This document shows positions 33,577 to 42,681 of a stretch of 64,000 bases of DNA, in pieces. The stretch is from G963676655 sp963676655 (GTDB taxonomy: Bacteria > Verrucomicrobiota > Lentisphaeria > Victivallales > Victivallaceae). The notes beneath the pieces are model-generated. The model was not told where the DNA came from. It saw nothing but the letters and a program-made list of their open reading frames with translations, and made no database searches. Position 1 is the first letter of the stretch, and every line of letters starts with the position of its first letter. The position numbers and the translations under genes were made by a program. The stretch spans positions 434,001 to 498,000 of the forward strand of contig CAXXKX010000003.1 in the NCBI GenBank assembly GCA_963676655.2. The letters are read 5' to 3'.

Positions 33577-34647
33577 ATGGAATTGATAAGCACTAAACGC
33601 GAAGAGATAAAACAGACCATCAAGAATTTAATTATCCAGAAAGGTCTTCGGGTCGGCGACAAGATATTGTCCGAGAATCAGCTGGCCAAACTGTGCCGGG
33701 TAAGTCCCCTTACCGCCCGCAGGGCGCTGGCGGACATGAAAAAAGACGGCATATTGAGAAGCGTAAAAGCCCGGGGCACATTCGTTAACCGGATTCCCGT
33801 TCTTCAGTCACTGAAGGTCGCGTTAGTGGAGCCGATAGAGAATTTAAATGACCCGATCATAAACAGCAACTCATGGCATACTGTTTTAAGAGTGCATGAA
33901 GCCTTAATCAGAGAAGTCGGATCAGGAGGATCCGTCGCAACGGTAATCAGTCCGCCGGAAGATCTTTCAAGCGAGGCTATCCGGAACCTGAAAGAATACA
34001 ACGCAGTATTTTTTATTGGTTACAGTCAATATTCCAAACTGATTAAAAAACTATTAACAGAAACATCACTCCCGGTCATTGTTATTGGGGAAAAAGTCGA
34101 CATTCCGAATTGTTTGAATATCTACACGGATAAACAGGCCAACGCGACAACAGCGGTTTCGTATCTTGCAAAGCACGGTTATCGCAAAATCGGCTTTATC
34201 GGCATGTACCCTCGTGGAGATAATGATAAATTTCATGGGTATGTAGCTACACTTAAACAATGGGGGCTGCCGGTTGACGAGACGCGAATTGTCACGGGAA
34301 TAGATCGTCAGCAGGACGGAGCCAGCGGGGCTTCTATTTTATTCAATCGAGGTTTGGACTGCGATGCGGTATTTATTGACACCGACCTAAAAGCCATCGA
34401 TGCCATTGAATACTTTCGCAACGTAGGGGTCAAAATCCCGGAAGATCTGGCCATTGTCAGTCATGACGGTCTGGAGCCGTATTTATCCGCGCCTCCTTAT
34501 CTCACCAGTCTGATAATAAATTATCGCGAAATTATCGCCACTGCTTTTGCAAGGCTTCAATTGGCTCAGTTCAACCGCGAAAAAGCTTCAGGGGTAATTC
34601 CATATTTTGGAAAAATCAAAATTGGAAGAACCGCTACAGTCAAGTAA
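33577..34647 (+). CDS. GntR/LacI-type sugar-responsive repressor (paralogue of 19022-20116)
   Basis: 356 residues. GntR winged helix at about 5-70 (LAKLCRVSPLTARRALADMK, then ARGTFVNR), LacI-type sensor at about 80-345 (YRKIGFIGMYP, DAVFIDTDLKAIDAIEYF, AIVSHDGLEPYLSAPPYLTS). It is similar to the other repressor along its full length, so the two probably recognise related effectors and operators. It precedes, in the same direction, a pseudopilin, a BNR-repeat protein and a Gfo/Idh/MocA enzyme that may be its targets. Confidence 0.9.
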   Translation: MELISTKREEIKQTIKNLIIQKGLRVGDKILSENQLAKLCRVSPLTARRALADMKKDGILRSVKARGTFVNRIPVLQSLKVALVEPIENLNDPIINSNSWHTVLRVHEALIREVGSGGSVATVISPPEDLSSEAIRNLKEYNAVFFIGYSQYSKLIKKLLTETSLPVIVIGEKVDIPNCLNIYTDKQANATTAVSYLAKHGYRKIGFIGMYPRGDNDKFHGYVATLKQWGLPVDETRIVTGIDRQQDGASGASILFNRGLDCDAVFIDTDLKAIDAIEYFRNVGVKIPEDLAIVSHDGLEPYLSAPPYLTSLIINYREIIATAFARLQLAQFNREKASGVIPYFGKIKIGRTATVK

Positions 34648-34706
34648 AAAACATTGATATAACTGAATCAATCAACAAAATAAATTCAAACAAGGAGGAT
34701 TTAAAA

Positions 34707-35387
34707 GTGAAAAGAAGGAACAACAATTCAACCGAAAGAGTAACTTGCTTTACACTAATTGAGCTACTTGTAGTAATAGCAATAATCGCGATTCTTGCGT
34801 CAATGCTGTTACCGGCACTTAACAAAGCCAGAGCACAGGCTCAGACATCCAGTTGTGCAAACCACTTGAAACAACTGGGATATATCTATGTTTTATATGG
34901 AGACGACAATGATGGATATATTATAGTAGACAGGAAATCTACAGCTACGACTCCAGTCCAAGGGTCCGGCTGGAACTGGTATGTCAATCCATATATTACA
35001 GATATGCTGAGATTACCTTACAGCGTTTCTAAAATACGCCAGCAAATTCGAAAAGATATTCGCTGGTGCCCTTCCCATAACCCCACTGGTATTGAAACAA
35101 AACTTAATCAAGGCATCTATACAAGTTACGGACAAAACTGGTATACTGGTGATATTTATACCGGACGTTACAAGTTTGTCTTTTTTAAACAGCCTTCCGT
35201 TAATTGTTTGCTGATGGACGGGAAGTCTTTTATTGTCAATCACAATGCAAATAATTTTCCGGAATTCCGGCACAGTACTGACAATCTTATCAATGTCGCT
35301 TTTTTGGATGGACATGTTGAAAGAAAACGGCCATCGGAAACAACATTGGCATCAAGCACCGACCCGTTCTGGAACTCACGACCCTGA
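34707..35387 (+). CDS. Type II pseudopilin, variant C-terminus
   Basis: 226 residues starting with GTG behind a near-consensus ribosome site (AAGGAGG). FTLIELLVVIAIIAILASML follows a Cys in place of the usual Gly at the cut site. The C-terminal signature is stretched: HSTDNLINVAFLDG has 11 residues between His and Asp-Gly in place of nine. The next gene, a secreted BNR protein, follows by 23 bases, so the pseudopilin and the secreted protein are probably made together. Confidence 0.85.
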   Translation: MKRRNNNSTERVTCFTLIELLVVIAIIAILASMLLPALNKARAQAQTSSCANHLKQLGYIYVLYGDDNDGYIIVDRKSTATTPVQGSGWNWYVNPYITDMLRLPYSVSKIRQQIRKDIRWCPSHNPTGIETKLNQGIYTSYGQNWYTGDIYTGRYKFVFFKQPSVNCLLMDGKSFIVNHNANNFPEFRHSTDNLINVAFLDGHVERKRPSETTLASSTDPFWNSRP

Positions 35388-35410
35388 AAAACTGCTAAGG
35401 AACAAATATA

Positions 35411-37978
35411 ATGAAGCGAAAATTATCCGTAATTATTGTAATGCTGAAATTGACATTTACTTGTTTGTCACTTGATACTAACACTAGGTATCAATGGCTT
35501 TTACTAGGACCGGGAGAAGGAGCTTTTATTCATGACATAGAGTTTGCCGGGAACGATGTTTGGGTAACCAGCGATGCATCCGGGATATTTAAATCAGAAA
35601 ATGACGGTTTATCCTGGCAACCCAGGAACAATGGTTTGTCGAATGAAGGACTTAATATTGCTAACATCAAACATCCAGTGTTTTTTTATCGAATCCCCAT
35701 GCTTCAGTTGGAGATTGATCCTACAAATTCCCAGAACATGTACGCATTTTCAGATTATTGTTTTGTTCGGAGCCGGGATGGCGGAAAGCATTGGGATAAA
35801 ACCTTGATAAATACGACAGCCCGGGACTTAAAGATGAGAGGGGCGGAAAAATCATATCGTTTCTGTCTTGATCCAAGTGTTTCAGGGCGCATTTTCCTGA
35901 TGCGTTACAACGGAGATTTTTTTCAAAGTAACGATTACGGTAAAAGTTTCCATAAAATTTCGTCAATAAAGGGAACGCGCCCATTGTGGTATGGACTCCA
36001 GATTTTCGATTATAAAACATTAAAGGTAGATCCGTTTTCTCCAGTTGACAATCGGACATTGTATTTCTGTTGCGGCGATGGTTTTTACATCAGCAAAGAC
36101 AACGGAAAAAACTGGGTCAAAAAAGTAGATGGATTACACTACACTGAATGCATCAGTTTTGATTATTTGAATAAAGATAACAAACTTCAGCTGTTTATGA
36201 CTATTCCCGGACGCAGTCTTCGTCGCGTGAAAGGAAAACGTTATTGCGGAGGTATTTATACAACTACTCCGGAAGATGATTTCAAATGGAAAAAGCTGGA
36301 CGTTAAAGTTGCCGGAAAACCAGTTAATTTTAATCGCAATCTTTACGGAATCCTGCTTACTGACAAAAAAAGCAATACTGTTTACACGGTCAATTCCATC
36401 GGGAAAGGACCGGATATTCTTTTCAGTAGAGATTACGGAAAAAACTGGAATCCGATTTGCATTAATTCAAATAATTTTAAATCTCCGGGCTGGATTTATC
36501 ATCCGGACAAACTTGCCAACATCAATAAATTTGCATTCAATCCCCGCAAGCCGGATGAACTCTGGTTACGCTCATGGCGTTACGGATTGTTGAAATCATC
36601 AGACCTCGGAAAATCATGGAAAAATGTCTATTCTAATGTCCAAGATGGCTGTTATGCCAACCGTGGCCTGCATACTTACTGGGGATTAAGCTGTTTACCT
36701 GACCAGATTGCTCCTAATAGAATTTATATTGGAGTTACCGATTTCGGGCCTTGTGTTTCTAATGACAATGGCGTCAGTTGGAAACTATTGCATCCACCAA
36801 GCACAGAAGCCTTTATTGGAATGAAAACCATAACCGACAATCATGAAATCAAAAATTCAAATGATCCTTTTTTCACTCCCGCCCCGGATAGTGGCTGGAA
36901 AAAACTCAATGTCAAAACTGATTGGCAGGCGATGGAATTTGATGCAAACGATCCGAATTGTTTTTATGTGATAATGGGGCTTGGCAATGCACGTCTTAGC
37001 AAAAATAAACTTCACCGGGAGAGTGTTCTGCTGAAAACCCCTGATCGGGGAGAGTCGTTCTATGCGATCAAACCCGGAAAAACTACCGGATTACCGCCAT
37101 TTACCAGTTTTTGTGATCTATTATCACTACCCGCGACCTCAAAACATCCGAATCAGCTTTGGGTGTCTGCTGCCTGGGAAGGGGTCTATTCCTCAGTAGA
37201 TGGCGGCAAAACTTTCAGCTTACTCAAGGATTTCAAAAATGAATTCAAGCTTGGTGATTTCAATGCTGCTGAAATGGCACTTGATCCTAACGATCCCAAC
37301 CGGATTTATCTTTGTTGCGGTACTAATAAATTACGCGCCAATGCGGATCATACTAAAACTAAATATGTTTATAATTCACAGTATTTCACCGATTTCACAT
37401 TTCAATCCTGTATTCCAGAATTAATTGACTCCGGAAAGTTACGTGCAACAATCCAGGGCGCATTATGGGTTACCCCGGACCGCGGTAAAACATGGCAAAA
37501 ATTGACTAATGATTTTGCCGATGTCCGGAACCTCCAGGTCGCCCCTCATGATTCGAATATTTTATATATGGGAGTAGTCGGTCATTTAAACACAAAAAAT
37601 GTTAAATTTATGAAAGGTGGAGTCTATAAAAGCCTGGATCGAGGGAAAAACTGGCAGCTAGTTTTAGATCAACCCATGATCGCGGATATTGCGGTACACC
37701 CCATCAAAAAAAATTGGATTTTTGCCGCAGCCGTTGGATGGCCAGGAACTTGCAACCCAGGTTGTGTGATCGGGGCCATGCTTGACCAACAGGAAATGGA
37801 AAAAGCGAAACCCGGCGTTTATTTTAGCAAAGATGGTGGACTCAACTGGCAGAATATTTCCGGGAACCTTAAATATATCACCCATACTTTGAATCGCATG
37901 ACACTAAAAAAATGGAAACCAGATTCGTTATTCATCTCAACTTCTTCCGGGATTTTACGCTTGGATATTGGAAATTGA
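35411..37978 (+). CDS. Secreted BNR/Asp-box beta-propeller protein (sialidase- or xyloglucanase-like fold)
   Basis: 855 residues, ribosome site AAGGAA, signal peptide about 1-21 (KLSVIIVMLKLTFTCLS). Many Asp-box repeats of the type S.D.G.[ST]W are visible: SENDGLSWQP, SRDGGKHWDK, SKDNGKNWVK, SRDYGKNWNP, SSDLGKSWKN, SVDGGKTFSL, TPDRGKTWQK, SLDRGKNWQL, SKDGGLNWQN. This gives one or two seven-bladed propellers, as in sortilin-type proteins and GH74 enzymes. Catalytic residues were not identified, so binding or hydrolysis of glycans is inferred only. The end overlaps the start of the next open frame. Confidence 0.82.
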   Translation: MKRKLSVIIVMLKLTFTCLSLDTNTRYQWLLLGPGEGAFIHDIEFAGNDVWVTSDASGIFKSENDGLSWQPRNNGLSNEGLNIANIKHPVFFYRIPMLQLEIDPTNSQNMYAFSDYCFVRSRDGGKHWDKTLINTTARDLKMRGAEKSYRFCLDPSVSGRIFLMRYNGDFFQSNDYGKSFHKISSIKGTRPLWYGLQIFDYKTLKVDPFSPVDNRTLYFCCGDGFYISKDNGKNWVKKVDGLHYTECISFDYLNKDNKLQLFMTIPGRSLRRVKGKRYCGGIYTTTPEDDFKWKKLDVKVAGKPVNFNRNLYGILLTDKKSNTVYTVNSIGKGPDILFSRDYGKNWNPICINSNNFKSPGWIYHPDKLANINKFAFNPRKPDELWLRSWRYGLLKSSDLGKSWKNVYSNVQDGCYANRGLHTYWGLSCLPDQIAPNRIYIGVTDFGPCVSNDNGVSWKLLHPPSTEAFIGMKTITDNHEIKNSNDPFFTPAPDSGWKKLNVKTDWQAMEFDANDPNCFYVIMGLGNARLSKNKLHRESVLLKTPDRGESFYAIKPGKTTGLPPFTSFCDLLSLPATSKHPNQLWVSAAWEGVYSSVDGGKTFSLLKDFKNEFKLGDFNAAEMALDPNDPNRIYLCCGTNKLRANADHTKTKYVYNSQYFTDFTFQSCIPELIDSGKLRATIQGALWVTPDRGKTWQKLTNDFADVRNLQVAPHDSNILYMGVVGHLNTKNVKFMKGGVYKSLDRGKNWQLVLDQPMIADIAVHPIKKNWIFAAAVGWPGTCNPGCVIGAMLDQQEMEKAKPGVYFSKDGGLNWQNISGNLKYITHTLNRMTLKKWKPDSLFISTSSGILRLDIGN

Positions 37979-37995
37979 AGTTCAACCCGGAAATA

Positions 37996-38481
37996 TGGGG
38001 GGGGTTAAATATCGCCCTGCCGGCCAGGGGCTTGCAAGCGCAAACAAAAGAGGGCAAAAAATTCACCACCAGGCTGCTGGGAACAAATACCTATTTTTCA
38101 TACATTCTTCTCGCGGGGACTCCTACCTGGATCGCTTATCTCAATGATGACCGGTGCGAAGAAATTTTAACGGCACTTCATCGTTTTGGCGTATTTAAAG
38201 ACAAAGCAAAGTTTTCTCCGTTCTGGAAAGTTAAAAAGGAATTCAAACTATCCCCTGCCATACCATTTTCATTTTATCAGTTGGGAAATGATTATCTTGT
38301 GGTTTTGGCCGGCCTGGAGGCGCGGGGAAAATTGGAGACATTATCCGGAGTTGACGTTAATATTGTCTCCATGTCGGATTTTTTGACAGGAGAAAAAATA
38401 GCCGTAACGAACAATAAGGCAAAAATAACTGTTCCTGCAAAAAACTTCAGACTGATAAAAATTTCAACCCAAAAACGTTAA
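37996..38481 (+). pseudogene. C-terminal fragment of a larger, unidentified glycan-related protein
   Basis: The frame is open from 37912 but its first part overlaps the BNR gene and lacks a ribosome site. From the G8 tract at 37997-38004 onward the peptide looks real: TNTYFSYILLAGTPTWIAYL, EEILTALHRFGVF, SPFWKVKKEF, ETLSGVDVNI. It resembles the end of big secreted carbohydrate-active proteins, without an N-terminus. I read it as a deletion remnant. Slippage on the G tract is a less likely alternative, since the other frames upstream show no matching sequence. Confidence 0.55.
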
Positions 38482-38580
38482 TCGCAATGTATAAGACATT
38501 AATAAAGTTTCCGGCAGGAAATCTGAGGTAATATTCTCTATTATATTAATTTTATAATTTCAAAAGTTACAGGTAAAAAA

Positions 38581-39738
38581 ATGAAAAAAATAAGAATTGG
38601 CCTGATCGGCGTTGCCCATAGAGCAGTTATCGCGGAAAACTGGCATAATGACGACCGGGCGGAAGTAACCGCGGGATGTGACATCTATCCGGAATATCTG
38701 GAAGAGTTTCAAGCTAAATACGGTAGAGATACCTTTATCTGCCAGGACTACCGCGAAATGATCAGAAGGAATGATATTGACACGGTCGGAATTTTTACCC
38801 CCGATAATTTTCACGCGGAACCGGCAATCGCGGCAATGCAGGCGGGAAAAGATGTTTTTCTTGAAAAACCGATGGCGATAACTATTGAAGATTGCCGGGA
38901 AATAATCCGGGTGGAAAAGGAAACCGGCCGGAAACTTATGATCGGTTTCAATCTGCGTTACAATGATTACTTCAACACCATGAAAGAACTTATTGACGAA
39001 GGAGCCATCGGCGAGATCAAGGCTGTCTGGATCAGGCATTTCATCAGTTACGGCGGGAGAGCTTATTTTCACGACTATCGGGCCAATCGAAAAAACTCCA
39101 CCTCTTTACTCTTGCAAAAGGCCAGCCATGACATCGATATGGCCCATTATCTGATCGGGGAATATTTCAACCGGGTCACCGGCATGGGAACGCTCAGCGT
39201 CTACGGCGGCGACAAGCCGGACGATCTGACTTGCGATAATTGTGACGAGAAACATACATGTCCGGATTTCACTGACCGGAACGACGGTCCAGGCAAAAGA
39301 ATGTGCTGCTTTCGCAAGGAAGTAGATGTTGAGGACCAGAACGCGATTATCATGTCAACGGATAACGGTATTATCGGTACCTACATGCAGTGCCACTTTG
39401 CTCCGGACAGCTGGCGGAATTATACTATCATCGGGACTCATGGCCGCCTGGAGTCGAATGCGGATAACAGCATAACCCTCTTTACCCAGAAAAAAAATCA
39501 CACCCGCCATTATAATGGCAGCCCGTTTGCCGAGGCAAGATACAATGTCGGGGAAGCCTTGGGCGGACATGGCGGAGCTGACCCAAAATTGTGTAAGGCT
39601 TTTCTGGATTATGTGATTGATGGAGCGGCTCCGCGAGCAAACTCCCTTGACGGCTTAATGGCGGTAGCGGTCGGCTGCAAGGGCGCGAAATCAATAAGAA
39701 ACGGTAATTGCCCTGAAAATATTCCAATCCCGGTTTAA
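38581..39738 (+). CDS. Gfo/Idh/MocA-family oxidoreductase with Cys-rich insert (paralogue of 7476-8624)
   Basis: 385 residues. IRIGLIGVAHRAVIAENW, LEKPMAITIEDCR, KASHDIDMAHYLIGEYF and the Cys-rich insert CDNCDEKHTC then CCF match the protein at 7476-8624 almost segment for segment. Such an insert may hold zinc. It is the last plus-strand gene before the convergent sugar isomerase gene (12 bases apart). The same reaction in two differently regulated modules is likely. Confidence 0.85.
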   Translation: MKKIRIGLIGVAHRAVIAENWHNDDRAEVTAGCDIYPEYLEEFQAKYGRDTFICQDYREMIRRNDIDTVGIFTPDNFHAEPAIAAMQAGKDVFLEKPMAITIEDCREIIRVEKETGRKLMIGFNLRYNDYFNTMKELIDEGAIGEIKAVWIRHFISYGGRAYFHDYRANRKNSTSLLLQKASHDIDMAHYLIGEYFNRVTGMGTLSVYGGDKPDDLTCDNCDEKHTCPDFTDRNDGPGKRMCCFRKEVDVEDQNAIIMSTDNGIIGTYMQCHFAPDSWRNYTIIGTHGRLESNADNSITLFTQKKNHTRHYNGSPFAEARYNVGEALGGHGGADPKLCKAFLDYVIDGAAPRANSLDGLMAVAVGCKGAKSIRNGNCPENIPIPV

Positions 39739-39750
39739 TTAACCATAAAG

Positions 39751-41115
39751 TCAATCGATACAGCTGATTTTTAAATTGTTCATCAATTTATACAGATGGG
39801 ACTTGACATGGCCTTCGGCAATTACCGGATGATGCGGAAAACCGGCTCTGAGCATGGTTTCGAAATATTTTCTGATATTAACCTGATCAAAACGCCCGAC
39901 TCCGTTTGTGCCTCTGAGAGAACGCTTAGGAGCGACTGTTTCGCCCTCTATTGCCGTAAACAAATATTTTCCCTCAAAATGCCACAACCTGAATAAAGTT
40001 ATCGGCATCCCGATTTTCAATTCAGCATCGACCACCGCCGGTTTGCGGTTATTGAAAAAAGTGGAAATTTTCGGCAGCGATTCATCCTCATTCCCCTGAC
40101 AAAGCTGAAACGGCGCCGCGCCGCCGTGCCACAAAGTAATATGATACTCGTCATGCTCCAGCCAGTCGGACAGATAACATGCCCCGCAGCCGGAGGCATA
40201 TCCAGCTAAACAGCTTAACGCGCCGTCAACATCGCCTTCACACGCAACAGCATAACCCTCCGATACCAGCCGGGCTATCGCCAGATAAGGCCAGTGTTCG
40301 GCAGACATCTCGGGCCACTCCCTGATGCCTAACGCGGACAACGGCATCGTCATAAACAGTTCTTTCATATAAAGATAATATTTGGACGACAATAAAATAT
40401 CCGCGTCGCTGACCTCTGGAACTCGCCTTAAATTATATTTGCTGAATGCTTCAACATCCTGCCGGGCTTCTTCGTCACTAACCGCATAAACCGCGTCGGT
40501 AAACTCTTTCAACCCGAGATGGAACAGTTCGGCTTTAAGATTTGAACGCATTGAAGCAGGGTCAACATGCATATCGATGAACCCCGGAGCATGGTAACCG
40601 ATCAAACCGGCGTTGCATCCGTTTAACTTTGTAAAAGCATAAGAGCGGTAAACCGCCGCTTCGAGCTCTCTGTGAACATCTTTTTCTCCCGGCATCCCGT
40701 AAACGAATTCAAACGGATGACCAAGCTGGGCCAATGTCGCGGCAAAGGCATGCGTACCCACCAGAGAACACGCGCTGATCATTTCACCTTCCTGTTTTTC
40801 CGGCGTCCCCCATAAAACAACGGGGGCGTCGGTCAACTGCCCCAGGACAGGCGCCATACGCCCGTCACTGGTGGTTGGCTGCAACGCGATCAGCACCTGA
40901 CATTGATTATCATCACACTCCTTAATTGCTTCACGCAAAGAAGGAATATCAACAATCTTGACCTCCGGATAAAATACCTGAAAACTGCTTTCGGGTAAAT
41001 GGTCACGGGCCGCTTGTTCAATGCCGGCGGCCCATTCCGGATCAAATCCGGCCCGTTTCCGTTTAAGAAAAAGAATCCCGGCGCGTATATCCGGATTTGG
41101 ATGTTTTAAATTCAT
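39751..41115 (-). CDS. L-fucose/L-arabinose isomerase-like sugar isomerase
   Basis: 454 residues. The C-terminal half has ACEGDVDGALSCL, LSDWLEHDEYHITLWHGGAAP and HWPYLAIARLVSEG, which match the metal-binding and catalytic part of the FucI/AraA-like fold (Glu, Asp and His ligands). No signal peptide. It isomerises an aldose and a ketose in this family; the substrate is not given by the sequence. From memory, fucose-isomerase-like enzymes serve as sulfoquinovose isomerases in some sulfoglycolytic Firmicutes, so it is a candidate for the missing first step of the 20312-30479 cluster. Next to a ROK repressor. Confidence 0.78.
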   Translation of the reverse strand: MNLKHPNPDIRAGILFLKRKRAGFDPEWAAGIEQAARDHLPESSFQVFYPEVKIVDIPSLREAIKECDDNQCQVLIALQPTTSDGRMAPVLGQLTDAPVVLWGTPEKQEGEMISACSLVGTHAFAATLAQLGHPFEFVYGMPGEKDVHRELEAAVYRSYAFTKLNGCNAGLIGYHAPGFIDMHVDPASMRSNLKAELFHLGLKEFTDAVYAVSDEEARQDVEAFSKYNLRRVPEVSDADILLSSKYYLYMKELFMTMPLSALGIREWPEMSAEHWPYLAIARLVSEGYAVACEGDVDGALSCLAGYASGCGACYLSDWLEHDEYHITLWHGGAAPFQLCQGNEDESLPKISTFFNNRKPAVVDAELKIGMPITLFRLWHFEGKYLFTAIEGETVAPKRSLRGTNGVGRFDQVNIRKYFETMLRAGFPHHPVIAEGHVKSHLYKLMNNLKISCID

Positions 41116-41213
41116 AAAAATTTACTCTAAGGGTTATTGTTTAAGGGCGGTTGAAACTGAACCACCCGAAACTTAAACCAAATTCGTTTATCGAACTGGC
41201 AATAAGTTTAATT

Positions 41214-42428
41214 TCAAATAATAGCCGGTTCAGTTTGCTGCAGGGCGCCTTCTATATGATAAAACGGGTTATATAAACGCGAAACAGCCATCAACGCCGC
41301 CCCGCACGCCCCAATGCTGTCGTCATATTTTGATACGATGATTTCAGTGGTTGTCGTATTGTCATGAATTTTTTTCACGATCATTTCATCAATTCTGGCT
41401 TTCATAAGCTTGCTCGCGGAATTGAAGCATCCGTTTATCACAACCGCTTCCGGTCTCATAAGGGATATGACATTAGCCACGGCAATACCAAGATAATCGA
41501 ACATTTCACCCAACATCTCAACCGCAAACTTATCGCCATCTGCCGCTAACTCGGAAAATTCTTCAACAGTATATAATTTATCTACCCTTCCCTGTCTTAA
41601 AGCTTTTTTCATCTTCCGGTTGAATACCCAACCGCTAATAGCGGTTTCCAGACAGCCTTTACTGCCGCACCAGCATTTTCCGCCTTTCGGATTAATAGTT
41701 GTATGCCCCAACTCACCAGAACTGACATCGGACATTGAAAAAATCTCACGGTTGCGCGCTACTCCCATCGAAATACCGGAGCGAATAACAATATCAACTA
41801 TATTCTGACAATGACACGCACTCCCGATACTAGCTTCTCCCGCGGCAAAGCAATTACTGTTGTGGTCCACAAAAACAGGAAGGGAAAAAAACGAGCCGAG
41901 CGAATCCTCAAAATTCACATTTTCCCAGTTTTTGATCCTGTTATATTTTATCGCGCAGTTTGTCCTTGAATTAACCACCCCCGGAGACCCGATGCCGATG
42001 GCTTCAATTTTATCTTTTGGCACGAAAGAATTATCCAATAACTCCCGGACCGCCGAAATCAACTCATTAAGAACTGTCATCTTATTTACAGGAAGAGCAA
42101 ATACGCCGTTGATCCGGGAAACTGCTTTACCGGAAAAATCCGTAATCACCGCAAAATAACTGTCCATGCAAAAGTTTATCCCAATGAAATATCTTGCGTC
42201 CGGATTTATCATTAACGGAATCGGCGGACGCCCGGCCCCGGCATTCTCGCTGCCGCTAAACTCTCCGTTTTCAACAATGATTTCCTCACTGAGCAACCGA
42301 TCCACAATATTGCTGACCGTTGCCGCATTCATATTGAAATGTTTCGTAATCTGGTTTCGCGAAGTTTCCTTGTTCCTCCGGATATAATCAATCAGAAAGC
42401 GATGCTTGTCAATTATGCTCGTTGTCAT
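41214..42428 (-). CDS. ROK-family transcriptional repressor
   Basis: 404 residues. N-terminal helix-turn-helix (SRNQITKHFNMNAATVSNIV) then the ROK fold FIGINFCMDSYFAVITDF, IGIGSPGVV, and the complete zinc motif CWCGSKGCLE. It lies upstream of the sugar isomerase on the same strand and divergent from the Gfo/Idh/MocA gene at 42682, separated by 253 very AT-rich bases. It likely controls both and senses their sugar. Confidence 0.88.
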   Translation of the reverse strand: MTTSIIDKHRFLIDYIRRNKETSRNQITKHFNMNAATVSNIVDRLLSEEIIVENGEFSGSENAGAGRPPIPLMINPDARYFIGINFCMDSYFAVITDFSGKAVSRINGVFALPVNKMTVLNELISAVRELLDNSFVPKDKIEAIGIGSPGVVNSRTNCAIKYNRIKNWENVNFEDSLGSFFSLPVFVDHNSNCFAAGEASIGSACHCQNIVDIVIRSGISMGVARNREIFSMSDVSSGELGHTTINPKGGKCWCGSKGCLETAISGWVFNRKMKKALRQGRVDKLYTVEEFSELAADGDKFAVEMLGEMFDYLGIAVANVISLMRPEAVVINGCFNSASKLMKARIDEMIVKKIHDNTTTTEIIVSKYDDSIGACGAALMAVSRLYNPFYHIEGALQQTEPAII

Positions 42429-42606
42429 ATTCGTTCCAGTCTGTTGTTGTTTCTACATATATAAAATAATACATTATTAAAAAAATTTCAAGTAATTATT
42501 ATGAAAATTAAAATAATTAAAATAGATATTTATAAATTTTTAATAAAAATTCAGCTTAACTGGTATTATAAAATAATATAAATAAGCGAAATTTTATATA
42601 AAATAT

Positions 42607-42635
42607 TTGATTTTTTTATTTTTAATAGTTATAAT
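42607..42635 (+). promoter_or_regulatory. Candidate sigma-70-type promoter
   Basis: TTGATT (42607-42612), 17-base spacer, TATAAT (42630-42635), 46 bases before the ATG of the Gfo/Idh/MocA gene. The surrounding DNA is so AT-rich that chance matches are possible. Confidence 0.45.
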
Positions 42636-42681
42636 ATAATAACGTCAATAATCAAAAAATGACAACATATGAGGCTGGCAA

